From Planctomycetota bacterium (GTDB lineage: Bacteria > Planctomycetota > UBA1135 > UBA2386), in NCBI GenBank assembly GCA_016872675.1, contig VGZG01000032.1, forward strand, positions 1 to 33,642: a stretch of DNA of 33,642 nt, given 5' to 3'. The position numbers and the translations under genes were made by a program. Position 1 is the stretch's first letter; each line of letters opens with the position of its first letter. The notes under the pieces were generated by a model. It had not been told where the DNA came from. It searched no databases and saw only the letters and a list, made by a program, of their open reading frames with translations. Of this stretch, positions 1 through 8,936 are shown in pieces.

Positions 1-728
1 TCGTCATCAACGGCGACAACCCGGCATCCACGACAGCGGACACCGACTTTGGCGTTTCATCGCCGGGCGGCGGCGGCTCCGGCGGCTCGATCCTGCTGCA
101 GTCGGGCCGCAATCTGACCGTGCAGGGTCTGCTCAACGCCAGCGGCAGCGCGGGCAGCCGCGTCTCCAACGTCAGCGTCTTCTCATCGGCGCCAACACAG
201 CTCAACGTCATTGCCCAAGCCGGGACCGGCGCTGACGGCTTCTACCGGCTGGAGGCGCCGACGCCGCCGACCTTCAGCGGCCCGATCACGACGGTCCCGA
301 CCTACAACCCGGCGATCAACAGCGGCCCGCTGACCGACCGCGACAGCCGCTCGGGCGATGTGTCGAAGTGGATCGGCACCGGCTTGATCTTCCCGCCGAC
401 GTGGCAGTTTTACGAACTCGACGTCGATCCGGATGGCAGCGGCCCGTTGCCCATCACGACCTACACGGACACCGGCGCGGCCGGCACGGCGAAGGCGAAC
501 GACCCCGCCGGTCCGGTCACCATCCAGTTCCAGGGCGCGCGCCTTGGTCAGGACGGCGTGACGCCGATCGAGGGCACGCTGAAGGCGTGGCGCGACGGCG
601 TCGGCACCGGCGCTGGCCCCGGCATCCAGCAGGACTCGGTCACCGGCTTCCGCTTCCAGTTGCTCTACAACGGCGCTGCCTTCCCGAACGTCGTCGTCAG
701 GGCGCTGCGCGTCCGCGCGATTTCGTGA
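1..728 (+). CDS. C-terminal part of a secreted glycine-rich surface-type protein (5' end outside window)
   Basis: The reading frame is open from base 3 to the TGA at 726-728, so the gene enters from the left and only about 241 C-terminal residues are visible. A GTG at 120 is internal. The visible start is a Gly/Ser-rich stretch (PGGGGSGGSILLQS at bases 60-105) followed by alternating hydrophobic/polar strands (NLTVQGLLNASG). This is the look of a parallel beta-helix or glycine-rich surface protein. The rest is Thr/Pro/Gly/Asp-rich with no transmembrane helix and few Lys, which fits an exported protein. The stop overlaps the next start (GTGA, 725-728). Beta-helix folding and export are inferred, because the signal peptide would lie outside the window. 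I do not recognise a specific family. Confidence 0.7.
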   Translation, partial: VINGDNPASTTADTDFGVSSPGGGGSGGSILLQSGRNLTVQGLLNASGSAGSRVSNVSVFSSAPTQLNVIAQAGTGADGFYRLEAPTPPTFSGPITTVPTYNPAINSGPLTDRDSRSGDVSKWIGTGLIFPPTWQFYELDVDPDGSGPLPITTYTDTGAAGTAKANDPAGPVTIQFQGARLGQDGVTPIEGTLKAWRDGVGTGAGPGIQQDSVTGFRFQLLYNGAAFPNVVVRALRVRAIS

Positions 729-1924
729 CCGAAGCGCCGACGGGCGGCGGCTGCGTTGCCGCCCGTCACGTGGCGATCGCCCCGGACCGTTGGCTCGCCT
801 GCCGCGAGCTCGTCTGGGATCGCGGCGGGCGCATCGTCGCGCTGCGCCGCGCCACTGGTCGCGTGGCCGACGTCGCCGTGCTGCCCGGGCTGGTTGACGC
901 CCACGCGCACCTGCAGATCGAGCCGCTGTCGCGCGCCGAGCGCGCCTTCGTGCCGTGGGTCGGCGCGGTCATGACGGCGCGCGCGGCGATTTCGCCGGCG
1001 CGCGAACGCGCGGCGCTGCGCGCCGGCCTCGCGCAACTGCTCGCCGGCGGCGCTACGGCGGTGGGCGACATCGACGCCACGGGCGCGGCGACGGCCGCGC
1101 TGGCAGCCGCGGCGGTGCGGTCACGCGCGTACCGCGAGCTGACCGGCTTCCATCTCGACGCCCCGGCGGCGCGCGCGCTCGTGCGCGAACGACTGGTGCG
1201 CGCGCGCGGCGCGCTGGCGCCCGGCCTGTCGCCGCACGCGCCGTACTCGGTCTCGCCGGCGTTGTTCCGCGCCGCGGCGGCGCGGGCGCGCTGGCTCGCG
1301 ATACACTGCGCCGAGCTGCCAGAGGAGCAGGAGTTCCTGCGGCGGGGGACTGGCCCGTTCCGCGCGCTGCTCGAGCGCCTGGGCCGCTTGCCGGCCGGCT
1401 TCCGCGCGCCGGGCGTCGGCGCGGTGCGTTGGCTCGAGCGACTCGGCGTGCTGCGGCCAGGCACGCAGCTGGTGCACTGCCAGGAACTCGAGCGCGGCGA
1501 TGCGGCGCGCGTCGCCGCGGCGGGCGCTTCGATCGCCGTCTGTCCGGGCGCCATCGCGTGGTTCCGACGGGAAGCGCCCGACGTCGTCGGTTGGCGGGCG
1601 CGCGGCATTCCGGTCGCGCTCGGCACCGACTCGCGCGCCGGCAACGCCGACGGACTGTCGATGCGCGCCGCGCTGGCGAAAGCCGCTGCGCTGTGGCCTT
1701 CGCTCGCGCCCGCCGAGTTGTTGGCGATGGCGACGACCGACGCGGCGGCAAGCATTGGTCTGCCGGGCGCGGGTCGCCTTGCCGTCGGCGGCCGCGCCGA
1801 CTTCATCGTCGTCGACGCGGCCGTCGACGCGGCGGCGACGCTGCGCGGCTTCGTGCAAGGGGAACTGCCGTTGCGGACGGTGGTGTGCGCCGGACGGACG
1901 CGCCGCTTCGCCCCCGGTCGTTGA
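725..1924 (+). CDS. Amidohydrolase of the ATZ/TRZ-cytosine deaminase group (aminodeoxyfutalosine/SAH-deaminase-like)
   Basis: A 399-residue metal-dependent hydrolase. The start is GTG at 725, overlapping the previous stop; the frame is open further upstream, but that part is the shadow of the preceding gene. Metal-site motifs are visible: PGLVDAHAHL (His60, His62), HCAE (His194), VHCQE (His251) and LGTDS (Asp302), in the order of the one-metal deaminase branch of amidohydrolases. The segment SPHAPYSVSP is typical of the methylthioadenosine/S-adenosylhomocysteine deaminase and aminodeoxyfutalosine deaminase (MqnX) branch. Deamination of a purine nucleoside or a related amine is therefore the best guess. 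The menaquinone role is only a possibility, as no other mqn gene is in the window. The protein is cytoplasmic, with no signal peptide. Confidence 0.85.
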   Translation: MTEAPTGGGCVAARHVAIAPDRWLACRELVWDRGGRIVALRRATGRVADVAVLPGLVDAHAHLQIEPLSRAERAFVPWVGAVMTARAAISPARERAALRAGLAQLLAGGATAVGDIDATGAATAALAAAAVRSRAYRELTGFHLDAPAARALVRERLVRARGALAPGLSPHAPYSVSPALFRAAAARARWLAIHCAELPEEQEFLRRGTGPFRALLERLGRLPAGFRAPGVGAVRWLERLGVLRPGTQLVHCQELERGDAARVAAAGASIAVCPGAIAWFRREAPDVVGWRARGIPVALGTDSRAGNADGLSMRAALAKAAALWPSLAPAELLAMATTDAAASIGLPGAGRLAVGGRADFIVVDAAVDAAATLRGFVQGELPLRTVVCAGRTRRFAPGR

Positions 1925-1949
1925 GCCTCGTCGTCGCTGGCAATAGAGT
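1921..1949 (+). promoter_or_regulatory. Candidate promoter for the DHH phosphoesterase gene, near-leaderless
   Basis: TTGAGC (1921-1926), a 17-bp spacer, then TAGAGT (1944-1949). Each box matches four of six sigma-70 consensus positions. The expected transcription start is only a few bases before the TTG start codon at 1959, and no Shine-Dalgarno sequence precedes that codon. The element lies on and just after the stop of the amidohydrolase gene, so the rest of the cluster could be transcribed separately. Confidence 0.5.
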
Positions 1950-1958
1950 CGGCGCAGC

Positions 1959-2945
1959 TTGGCCACGTTTCCCGACTTCCTCCGCCAGAAGCAGCGCTTC
2001 CTGCTCACCGGACACGAGAATCCGGACGGCGACTGCCTCGGCGCCCAGACGGCGCTGTATCACCTGCTGACGGCACTCGGCCAGCAGGTCGTGATCGTCA
2101 ACCCCGACCCGATCGGTCGGTCGTTCGACTTCCTCACCCGGCACACGCCGTTTGGTCACGCCCGCGCCGAGGACCCGTTGCCGGAGTTCGATACGGTGGT
2201 GCTGCTCGACTGCAACCAGATGTCGCGGGTCGGGCAGCTCGGCCAGCGGCTGCTGCAGAAGCGGCCGACGGTGGCGGTCGTCGACCATCACATCGGCGGC
2301 GACGCCGGCGACGGCATGGTGCACTACGTCGACGTCAAGGCGGCGGCGACCGGCGCGCTGGTGCGCCGGCTGTACCGCGAACTCGGCGTGCCGCTCGGCG
2401 CCGCCGCGGCCGAGGGCGTGTTCCTGTCGCTCGTCGCCGACACCGGCTGGTTCCGCTACAGCAACGCCGACGCCGAGGTCTTCGCCATGGCCGGCGAACT
2501 GATCGCGTCCGGCGTCGACGGCAGCCGCATCTACGACGCGCTCTACCGCCGCAACCACCCCGACTCCGCCGGCGTGCTGGCCGACGCGCTCGCGCGCCAT
2601 CAGCTCAAGCTCGGCGGCCGACTGGCGATGGCCGCGCTCGACAAGACGCTGATGGAGCGCGCCACGCGCGCCGACTTCGACACCGACGCGGTGCTCGACC
2701 CGCTGCGCTCCATCGAGGGCGTCGAGGTGGTGGCGCTGCTCAAGGAGCGCTACGACGGCGCCGTGAAGTGCTCGCTGCGCGCCCGCGGCGACGTCGACGT
2801 GCAGGCGATCGTCGCCCAGTTCGGCGGCGGCGGGCACAAGAAGGCCGCTGGCGCGACGATGAAGATGCCGCTGGCCGCCGCCGAGGCGGCGATCGAAGGC
2901 GCCGTCCAGCAGGCCCTTCTGGCGCAGGCGGCGCGGCTGACGTGA
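1959..2945 (+). CDS. nrnA: DHH/DHHA1 phosphoesterase, NrnA-type oligoribonuclease / pAp phosphatase
   Basis: 328 residues, close to the usual size of bifunctional NanoRNase/pAp phosphatases. DHH-domain motifs appear in order: GHENPDGD (residues 18-25), LLDCN (Asp84), VDHHIGG (Asp109-His110-His111) and ADTGWFRYS near residue 162. The DHHA1 domain ends with the GGGGHKKAAGA substrate-binding motif. These are the Mn-binding and substrate residues of NrnA-like enzymes, which degrade 2-5 nt RNAs and dephosphorylate 3'-phosphoadenosine 5'-phosphate. The start is a TTG; no ATG lies near the conserved N-terminus. The stop overlaps the next gene's GTG (2942-2945), so translational coupling is likely. 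NrnA rather than another DHHA1 subfamily is inferred from length and motif layout. Confidence 0.9.
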   Translation: MATFPDFLRQKQRFLLTGHENPDGDCLGAQTALYHLLTALGQQVVIVNPDPIGRSFDFLTRHTPFGHARAEDPLPEFDTVVLLDCNQMSRVGQLGQRLLQKRPTVAVVDHHIGGDAGDGMVHYVDVKAAATGALVRRLYRELGVPLGAAAAEGVFLSLVADTGWFRYSNADAEVFAMAGELIASGVDGSRIYDALYRRNHPDSAGVLADALARHQLKLGGRLAMAALDKTLMERATRADFDTDAVLDPLRSIEGVEVVALLKERYDGAVKCSLRARGDVDVQAIVAQFGGGGHKKAAGATMKMPLAAAEAAIEGAVQQALLAQAARLT

Positions 2946-3697
2946 CCCCGTTCGCGATCGTCTCCGACCTGCACGCCAACCTCGAAGCCGTCGAGGCGGT
3001 GTTCGCCCGCATCGACCAGCTGGGCGTTCGCGAGACGGTCTGCCTCGGCGACGTCGTCGGCTACGGGCCCGATCCGCTGCCGGTCGCGCGCCTCGTGATG
3101 GCGCGCTGCAAGTGGACGCTGCGCGGCAACCACGACTGGGGGCTGTTCCACGCCAACGAACTCGACGACTTCAGCCGGCAGGCGCGCGAGGCGCTGCGCT
3201 ACTCGCGGGCAAAGCTCAAGCCGTCGCTGTTCCACCCCGGCCGGCGCAAGGTCTGGGAATGGCTGCGCGGCTTGCCTGAGCGGCAGGAAGACTCCGGCTG
3301 CATGTTCTTCCACGGCTCGCCGCGCGATCCCGTGATGGAGTACGTGATGAAGAGCGACGGCTACCAGGCGCCGGAGAAGATGCGCCAGCTGTTCGCGCTC
3401 GTCGATCGTCCGTGCTTCATCGGCCACACGCACTGGCCGGGCATGCATTACCCCGACTACCACTTCGTGCAGGCGACCGACGAGCACCCGCGCTTCCCGC
3501 TGGCAGGTCCGTGCATCGTCAACGTCGGCAGCGTCGGCCAGCCGCGCGACCTCGACCCCCGCGCGTCGTTCGCCGTCGTCGCCGATGGCGCCGTGACGAT
3601 CCACCGCGTCGCCTACGACTTCCGCCGCACGCAGGCCAAGATCCTGGCGAGCGGCCTCGACCCGTTGCTCGCCGAACGGCTGGCGAGGGGGCGCTGA
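2942..3697 (+). CDS. Calcineurin-like metallophosphoesterase (YfcE/ApaH-like family)
   Basis: 251 residues from the GTG at 2942, overlapping the preceding stop by 4 bases. Five metallophosphoesterase motifs are present in order: SDLHAN near residue 8, CLGDVVGYGPDP near 35, RGNHDW near 60, FFHGSP near 121 and GHTHW near 160. They supply the Asp/His/Asn ligands of a binuclear metal site. GDVVGYGPDP is typical of the small single-domain phosphodiesterases annotated as the YfcE/MJ0936 group. The substrate is unknown. Coupling to the NrnA-like gene suggests nucleotide or short-RNA turnover, but that is inference. No signal peptide, so cytoplasmic. The stop TGA and the next ATG overlap as TGATG. 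Confidence 0.88.
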   Translation: MTPFAIVSDLHANLEAVEAVFARIDQLGVRETVCLGDVVGYGPDPLPVARLVMARCKWTLRGNHDWGLFHANELDDFSRQAREALRYSRAKLKPSLFHPGRRKVWEWLRGLPERQEDSGCMFFHGSPRDPVMEYVMKSDGYQAPEKMRQLFALVDRPCFIGHTHWPGMHYPDYHFVQATDEHPRFPLAGPCIVNVGSVGQPRDLDPRASFAVVADGAVTIHRVAYDFRRTQAKILASGLDPLLAERLARGR

Positions 3698-4047
3698 TGG
3701 CCGCCGCCGTCGTCGTGCTCTGCACCGCGCCGGCGAGCACCGACCGGGCCGGGCGGCTCGGCGCGCACGAACTCGCCCGCGCCGTCGTCGACGAACGGCT
3801 GTGCGCGTGCGTCAACGTGCTGCCCGGCGTGCGTTCGTACTTCCGCTGGCAGGGCCGCGTCGACGCCGCCGACGAGTTGCTGCTGGTCGCCAAGACCACC
3901 GCCGCCGCCGCGCCGGCGCTGCGCGCGCGGCTCGTCGCCCTGCATCCGTACGACGTGCCCGAGGCACTCGAACTCGCCGTCGCCGACGGCCTGCCGGCGT
4001 ATCTGCGTTGGCTCGGCGACGCGGTCGCCCCGGCGGAGGCGCCGTGA
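3697..4047 (+). CDS. cutA: CutA1-family divalent-cation tolerance protein
   Basis: 116 residues, the normal length for CutA. The characteristic core is visible: VLCTAPAS at the N-terminus, LCACVNVLPGVRSYFRWQG in the middle, then LLLVAKTT, HPYDVPEALEL and the YLRWL C-terminal segment. CutA proteins form very stable trimers with a ferredoxin-like fold. They were linked to copper and divalent-metal tolerance, though the molecular role is debated. ATG at 3697 shares a base with the previous stop, and its own stop overlaps the GTG of the transporter gene (4044-4047). The gene is thus in the middle of a coupled chain. Context does not clarify the function. Confidence 0.9.
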   Translation: MAAAVVVLCTAPASTDRAGRLGAHELARAVVDERLCACVNVLPGVRSYFRWQGRVDAADELLLVAKTTAAAAPALRARLVALHPYDVPEALELAVADGLPAYLRWLGDAVAPAEAP

Positions 4048-5627
4048 GCGACGCCGCCCCGGCCGGCGGCGCGCCTGCGCGCGAGGTGTTTCCGGCGCGC
4101 ATTGTCGCGGCGCTAGTGATCGGCCTGCTCTGCTGGTGGGCGGGGCGCTTACTGCCGTTCCGGCCAGAGGCCGACGTCGGCGTCGCCTGTCGCGCGCTGT
4201 TCGTCACCGGCTTCACGACGTCGTGCTGGCTGCTGATGGCGATGCCGATCGCGGCGGCGGCGTTGATCCCGCTGGCGCTCTACCCGCTGTTCGGCGTTGC
4301 GTCGACCACCGACACCACGCGCGGCTATGGCGACCCGATCCTCTGGCTGTTCGGCGGCGGCTTCGTGCTGGCGCAGGCGGTCGAACGCTGCGGCCTGCAC
4401 CGGCGGCTCGCGCTCGGCGTGATCTTGCGGCTTGGCGCGCAGCCGCGGCGGCTGGTGCTCGGCTTCTTCCTGGCTGCCACCGTCATTTCGACGTGGATCA
4501 ACAACACGTCTGTGGCCTTGTTGCTGCTGCCGATCGGCACGGTGCTCGTGCAGCGCATGGCGGCGCTCGGCGAGCTGCCGCCGCGGGCGTTGTCCAACTT
4601 CGGCGCCGGCATCATGTGCGCGATCGCCTATGGCGCGTCGATAGGCGGCGTCGGCTCGCCGATCGGCACCGCGCCCAACGCGATCTTCTACGGCGCCTAC
4701 GAGCCGCTGGTCGCCGCCGGCGCGCGGCAGGTGTCGTTCCTCGGCTGGGTGCTGGCCTTCCTGCCGTTCGCGCTGCTGCTGGCGGTTGCCGCGAGCTTCT
4801 GCCTGACGCGCTTCGCGCTGCCGCTGCCGGCGGCGCCGTTGCGCGGCCAGGACGGCCTGCTGCGCGAAGCGCGCGAACTCGGCCGGTGGTCGACCGCCGA
4901 GAAGCGCACCGCCGCGCTGTTCGGGCTCGCGGTGCTGCTGTGGATCACGCGCGGCGACGTGCAACTCGGCGCCGGCGAGACAATCCGCGGCTGGGCGTCG
5001 TGCCTCGTGCCGGCGGGCGAGCGCGACAGCTTCGTCGCCGACGGCAGCGTCGCCGTGCTGGTGGCGATCCTTGCCTTCCTAGTGCCGGCGGGCACGCCGG
5101 ACGGCCGCCGGCTCACCGACTGGGAGACGGCGCGCCGGATGCCGTTCGACCTGCTGCTGCTGCTCGGCGCGGGCGTCGCGATGGCGAATGCCTTCGGGCC
5201 GACCGGCCTGTCGGCGGCGTTCGGCGAGGCGCTGCGGCCGCTGGTCGGCAGCGTGCATCCGGCCTTGCTGTTGCTCGTGCTGGTGCTGGCGATCACGCTG
5301 CTGTCCGAGATCGCCAGCAACGTCGCCGTCGCCTCACTGCTGATGCCGATCCTGCGCGACGGCGCCAAGGCCGCCGGCCTCGATCCCCTGGTGCTGATGC
5401 TGCCGGCGGTGATCGCGGCGTCGTGCGGTTTCATGCTGCCGATCGCGACGCCGCCGAACACCATCGTGTTCAGTTCGCGCATGATCACCTTCGGCCAGAT
5501 GGCCCGCGCCGGCATCGTCGTCGACGTGCTAGCGGCGTTGCTGCTGCTGCCGGTGCTGTGGTTCTGGGCCCTGCCGCTGCTCGGCGTCGATCCGGCCCAG
5601 CTCGCGGGTCCGGGAGGCCCCCGATGA
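4044..5627 (+). CDS. SLC13/DASS-type sodium-coupled anion transporter
   Basis: 527 residues with about 11-12 hydrophobic segments after a short cytoplasmic leader. DASS-family signatures occur in both inverted halves: WINNTSVALLLLPI near residues 150-163 and SPIGTAPN near 208-214 in the first; SEIASNVAVASLLMPI near 418-433 and PIATPPNTIVFSS near 465-477 in the second. The last resembles the SLC13 family signature. Known members move Na+ with sulfate, succinate, citrate or other divalent anions across the inner membrane. The second-half tip reads Ser-Asn-Val rather than Ser-Asn-Thr, so I do not assign a substrate. The GTG start at 4044 overlaps the cutA stop; the same frame is open upstream but is shadow there. 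Confidence 0.88.
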   Translation: MSDAAPAGGAPAREVFPARIVAALVIGLLCWWAGRLLPFRPEADVGVACRALFVTGFTTSCWLLMAMPIAAAALIPLALYPLFGVASTTDTTRGYGDPILWLFGGGFVLAQAVERCGLHRRLALGVILRLGAQPRRLVLGFFLAATVISTWINNTSVALLLLPIGTVLVQRMAALGELPPRALSNFGAGIMCAIAYGASIGGVGSPIGTAPNAIFYGAYEPLVAAGARQVSFLGWVLAFLPFALLLAVAASFCLTRFALPLPAAPLRGQDGLLREARELGRWSTAEKRTAALFGLAVLLWITRGDVQLGAGETIRGWASCLVPAGERDSFVADGSVAVLVAILAFLVPAGTPDGRRLTDWETARRMPFDLLLLLGAGVAMANAFGPTGLSAAFGEALRPLVGSVHPALLLLVLVLAITLLSEIASNVAVASLLMPILRDGAKAAGLDPLVLMLPAVIAASCGFMLPIATPPNTIVFSSRMITFGQMARAGIVVDVLAALLLLPVLWFWALPLLGVDPAQLAGPGGPR

Positions 5628-7315
5628 GCGGCGACGCGCGTCTGTTGCGGCGGCTGTGGCTCGTCGTGTTCCTGCTGTTCGCGACGGTCGCGCACGGCAA
5701 CTTCGAGACCGAGGACGCCGGCTTCACCATGCAGGCGGCGCGCAGCCTGTGGCGGCGCGGCGACAGCGGCCTGCTGCGCGCCGACCAGGGCGGCGACTCG
5801 CTCGGCGAGGCGCTCGGCGCCGCGTACATCCAGCAGCAGCGCACCTGCGGCAAGCTCGGCAGCAACGGCGTCGCCTACACGTGGTTCCCGATCGGGCACG
5901 TCTACCTGCTCGTTCCCTTCGTCGCCGTCGGCGAAGCGCTCGCCGGGCCGTCGGCGCGCGCCGACGCCGCCTTCCGCGCGGCGGCGGCGCCTGGCCTGTT
6001 CGGTGACGCGCTGGCGCAGTCGCCGTCGTACGTGCGTGGCTCGCCGGTCCTGACGCAGGGCCTGATCAGCCTCGTCGTGCCGCCGGCCTGCGCCGCCTGC
6101 GTGGCCGTGCTGCTGTTCCTGCTGGCGCGGGCGCTCGGCAGCGCGCCGCGTGGGGCCATCGGCACGGCGCTGGCGATCCTCTGCTGCACGCAGGCGTTCG
6201 CCTGCGGCCGCGAGCAGTTGTCGGACGGTCCAGGCCTCGCGCTGTTGCTGGCGACGCTGCTCACCGTCGTCGTCGTCTGCCAGGGCCGCGGCACGGCGCG
6301 CACGGCGCTGCTGGGCGGCCTGTGCGGCGGCGCTGCCGTGCTGTTGCGCTACCAGAACGCCGCGCTGCTGGTCGCGATCGGCCTCGCGCTGCTGGTCGCG
6401 TGCGCGCGGCAGCGGCGGTGGCCACTCGTGCTGGCGTTCGCGCTCGGCGCGTTGCCGGCCGCAGGCTTGCTGCTCGGCGTCGACCTCGCGCGCTTCGGTG
6501 ATCCGTTCGACACCGGCTACCCGAAGACCGAGGACTGGCTCGACCAGCCGATCTGGCTCGGCGCGCTGAAGATCCTGTTCGGCGCCGGTCGCGGCGCGAT
6601 GTGGTTCTCACCGCTGCTGTGGTTGGCGCTGCCAGCGGCGTTGCGCGCGGCGACGACGCCGAAACTGCGGTGGCTGGCATGGGCGCTGTTCCTGTTTCCG
6701 CTGCTGTTCTTCGCCCAGGCGCGCGGCTGGCAGGGCGGTCAGTGCTGGGCGGCCCGCTACCAGACGCACGGTCTCGTCGCGCTGCTGGCGATCGTGCTGC
6801 CGCAGGCTGAGCCGTGGCGGCGCTGGCCGAAGGCGTGGTGGACGGCCGTGGCGTGCGGCGCGCTGGTCAGCTTGACCAGCGTGGTCGCGCCGGTGCGCGG
6901 CGTGCTGCAACTCGGCGCTCAGGCCGTCGCCGCGGTCGGCGCGCCGGGTGACCCGGCCGACCTCACTGGCTGGCAGCCGCGCTACACGCCGCTGCTCGCC
7001 AACTGGCGCTACGCCGTCGCTGCTGCGACCGGCGTGTTCGAAATCGACAGGGCCGCGCCGGTGGCCCGTAGCTTCGCACCGTATGCGGTCCAGACGGTGT
7101 TCGGAGTGGATCCGCAGGACGACGCGCAGAAGTTGCCGCCGATGCGGTGGGAGGACCGCGGCTTCCGGCACCTATGGTGGCGGTTCTGGGCCGATCTCGC
7201 TGGCGTGGCGTCCTGGCTACTGCTGGCGCCAATCGTCGTCGCCTTGGCATGGGCGGCGGCGCGGCTCCGTTCCGGCCTGGGACCGGCGGCGTCGGATTCT
7301 CCGACGCCCCGGTAA
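5624..7315 (+). CDS. Polytopic membrane protein, probable GT-C-fold glycosyltransferase (dolichyl-P-mannose transferase-like)
   Basis: 563 residues from the ATG at 5624, which overlaps the transporter stop (ATGA). An N-terminal membrane segment (residues 11-24) is followed by a loop with acidic residues Glu28, Glu30 and Asp31 (HGNFETEDAGFTMQAARSLW). This matches GT-C enzymes of the ArnT/PMT type, where an acidic residue in the first external loop is catalytic. About ten further hydrophobic helices follow. The segment between residues about 430 and 520 is largely polar with aromatic residues, fitting an external loop, and a last membrane helix lies near the C-terminus. A role in lipid-linked sugar transfer to protein or envelope lipid is inferred from topology. 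I see no diagnostic subfamily motif. Confidence 0.6.
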   Translation: MSGDARLLRRLWLVVFLLFATVAHGNFETEDAGFTMQAARSLWRRGDSGLLRADQGGDSLGEALGAAYIQQQRTCGKLGSNGVAYTWFPIGHVYLLVPFVAVGEALAGPSARADAAFRAAAAPGLFGDALAQSPSYVRGSPVLTQGLISLVVPPACAACVAVLLFLLARALGSAPRGAIGTALAILCCTQAFACGREQLSDGPGLALLLATLLTVVVVCQGRGTARTALLGGLCGGAAVLLRYQNAALLVAIGLALLVACARQRRWPLVLAFALGALPAAGLLLGVDLARFGDPFDTGYPKTEDWLDQPIWLGALKILFGAGRGAMWFSPLLWLALPAALRAATTPKLRWLAWALFLFPLLFFAQARGWQGGQCWAARYQTHGLVALLAIVLPQAEPWRRWPKAWWTAVACGALVSLTSVVAPVRGVLQLGAQAVAAVGAPGDPADLTGWQPRYTPLLANWRYAVAAATGVFEIDRAAPVARSFAPYAVQTVFGVDPQDDAQKLPPMRWEDRGFRHLWWRFWADLAGVASWLLLAPIVVALAWAAARLRSGLGPAASDSPTPR

Positions 7316-7364
7316 AGCCGATCCCATCGGCGGTTCGATACGCCGTAGCGGAGGATCGCACGGG

Positions 7365-8912
7365 ATGACCCTGCTCGGCCTGCTGTTGATTGCCTGCTGC
7401 CAGGACCCTGCGCCGAGCGCGCCGGTCCCGACGCCGCTCGACGTGGTCGAACTCAAGAACGGCGACGTCCTGCACGGTCGCGTGCTGGTCGCGATCGACG
7501 GTTTCGTCGAGATCGAGATCGAGGCCGGCGCGCGCGTCGGCTTCCCGTCGGCGCAGGTCGCTGCCATTCGCCGCGGCGCCGCCGTGGCGCCGTCGGTGCA
7601 GACCATCGTCGCGCCCCGCCGCGAGTGGTTCGTCGTGCACGACGCCGCTGGCGTCGCCGTCGGCTGGCTCGCCAGCGCGGTCGTGCATCGGCCGGACGGA
7701 GGCTTCGCCGTGCAGGAAGAGTACGAGTTTCACGCCGGCGAACGCCGCTTCCAGGTCACGTCGCTGGCGACCGCCGACAGCGGCGGCGCGCCGGTCAGCG
7801 CCTATTTCCGTGAGCGCGTCACCGAGCCGACGCTCGGCGCCGTGCCACTCGCCGGCGGCGACTTCGCCGGTCAACAAGTGCGCGTCGTCGACGAACGTAT
7901 CGTCGAAGCCGAGTGCCGCGGCGACGCCTTGGTCGTGACGCGCCTCGATCGCCATGGCCGCCGCGAACGCACGCTGCCGTGGTCGACGGCGAACAGTTTC
8001 CCGTTGCTGGCGCGCACGCTGGCGCGTGCTCGCCGCGGCAGCGTCGCGCGGGCCGAGTTGTTCGATCCGGCCACCGAGGAACTGGTCCGCCGCAGCTACG
8101 ACGGCCGCCGCCAGCGCTCGATCGCGCAGGACGGCAAGATCGTGCAGATCACCGAACTCACCGAGACGGGCGGCGGCCCGCGCAACCACGAATGGGTCGA
8201 CGCCAACGCCCGCACACTGCGGCGCGAACTCGCGGGCCCAGCGCTCGTTGCCGTGCCTGCCAACGCCGCGTCGGCGGTCGCTGTCTGCGGCGCCGTTGCG
8301 CCCGCGCTCGTCAGCGACGCCGGCAACGCCTTCGGCCTGTGGCTGCCCAATCCGGCGTGGACGCCGGTCGCCGACCTGCCAGCCGGCAACCTTGCGCTGC
8401 AGTGCGAGGCGCATGGCGCGTCGGTCACGCTGACCCAGATCGATCACCTCGAGCCGGACGCTTCGCTGGAGAGCGCCGTCGACGCCGTGGCCAACGCCTT
8501 CCGCCTCGTGCATCCGGGCGCGCGCATCGTCGAGCGCCGGCACGGGCGACTGCGCGACTGCGCCAGCGCTCAGTTGGCGGTGATCTGGAAGCAGGGCAAG
8601 GAGCCGATGCGCGCGACGCTCGACGTCACCGCGCTCGGCGACGCGCACGTCGTGTTCAACTGCGCGGCTCCAGAGCGCGCGTGGGAGGAGCTCGCCGCCG
8701 ACTTCGACTTCCTGCGCGCCGGCGTCGAGTTCGCGCCGCAGGCGCTGCAGCCGCGGCTGCAGGGGCCGCTGGCCAAGAAGGGCGCCGGCAAGGCCGCGCC
8801 CGCCAAGGACGCCGCGCCGGCCGCGGCCGAGCGGCCGCTGCCGCTGCCGGCGACGCCGGCCGGCGAGAGCGCGCCGCGCGCCAAGACCGTTCGTATCCCG
8901 ACCGGCGGCTGA
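7365..8912 (+). CDS. Large predicted lipoprotein of unknown function
   Basis: 515 residues. ATG at 7365 is preceded by GCGGAGG (near 7348-7354), an acceptable Shine-Dalgarno at about 10 nt. The N-terminus MTLLGLLLIACC has a lipobox-like LIAC with Cys11, so it is probably a lipoprotein, though the n-region lacks a positive charge. A segment at about residues 25-65 (VELKNGDVLHGRV ... FVEIEIEAGARVGFP) resembles small beta-barrel motifs often seen at the start of planctomycete exported proteins. The middle is a mixed alpha/beta region I cannot assign. The last 50 residues are an Ala/Pro/Lys-rich low-complexity tail. It follows the GT-C gene by 49 bp, a gap holding a small GCCGAT/ATCGGC hairpin (7317-7331) directly after the stop. 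Confidence 0.7.
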   Translation: MTLLGLLLIACCQDPAPSAPVPTPLDVVELKNGDVLHGRVLVAIDGFVEIEIEAGARVGFPSAQVAAIRRGAAVAPSVQTIVAPRREWFVVHDAAGVAVGWLASAVVHRPDGGFAVQEEYEFHAGERRFQVTSLATADSGGAPVSAYFRERVTEPTLGAVPLAGGDFAGQQVRVVDERIVEAECRGDALVVTRLDRHGRRERTLPWSTANSFPLLARTLARARRGSVARAELFDPATEELVRRSYDGRRQRSIAQDGKIVQITELTETGGGPRNHEWVDANARTLRRELAGPALVAVPANAASAVAVCGAVAPALVSDAGNAFGLWLPNPAWTPVADLPAGNLALQCEAHGASVTLTQIDHLEPDASLESAVDAVANAFRLVHPGARIVERRHGRLRDCASAQLAVIWKQGKEPMRATLDVTALGDAHVVFNCAAPERAWEELAADFDFLRAGVEFAPQALQPRLQGPLAKKGAGKAAPAKDAAPAAAERPLPLPATPAGESAPRAKTVRIPTGG

Positions 8913-8936
8913 TCTGGATGCCGAACCGCGCGCGGC

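Noticed and set aside
4136-5623. Upstream open extension of the GT-C gene frame
   Set aside because: It overlaps the SLC13-type transporter in another frame and has shadow composition; the ATGA junction at 5624 is the natural start.
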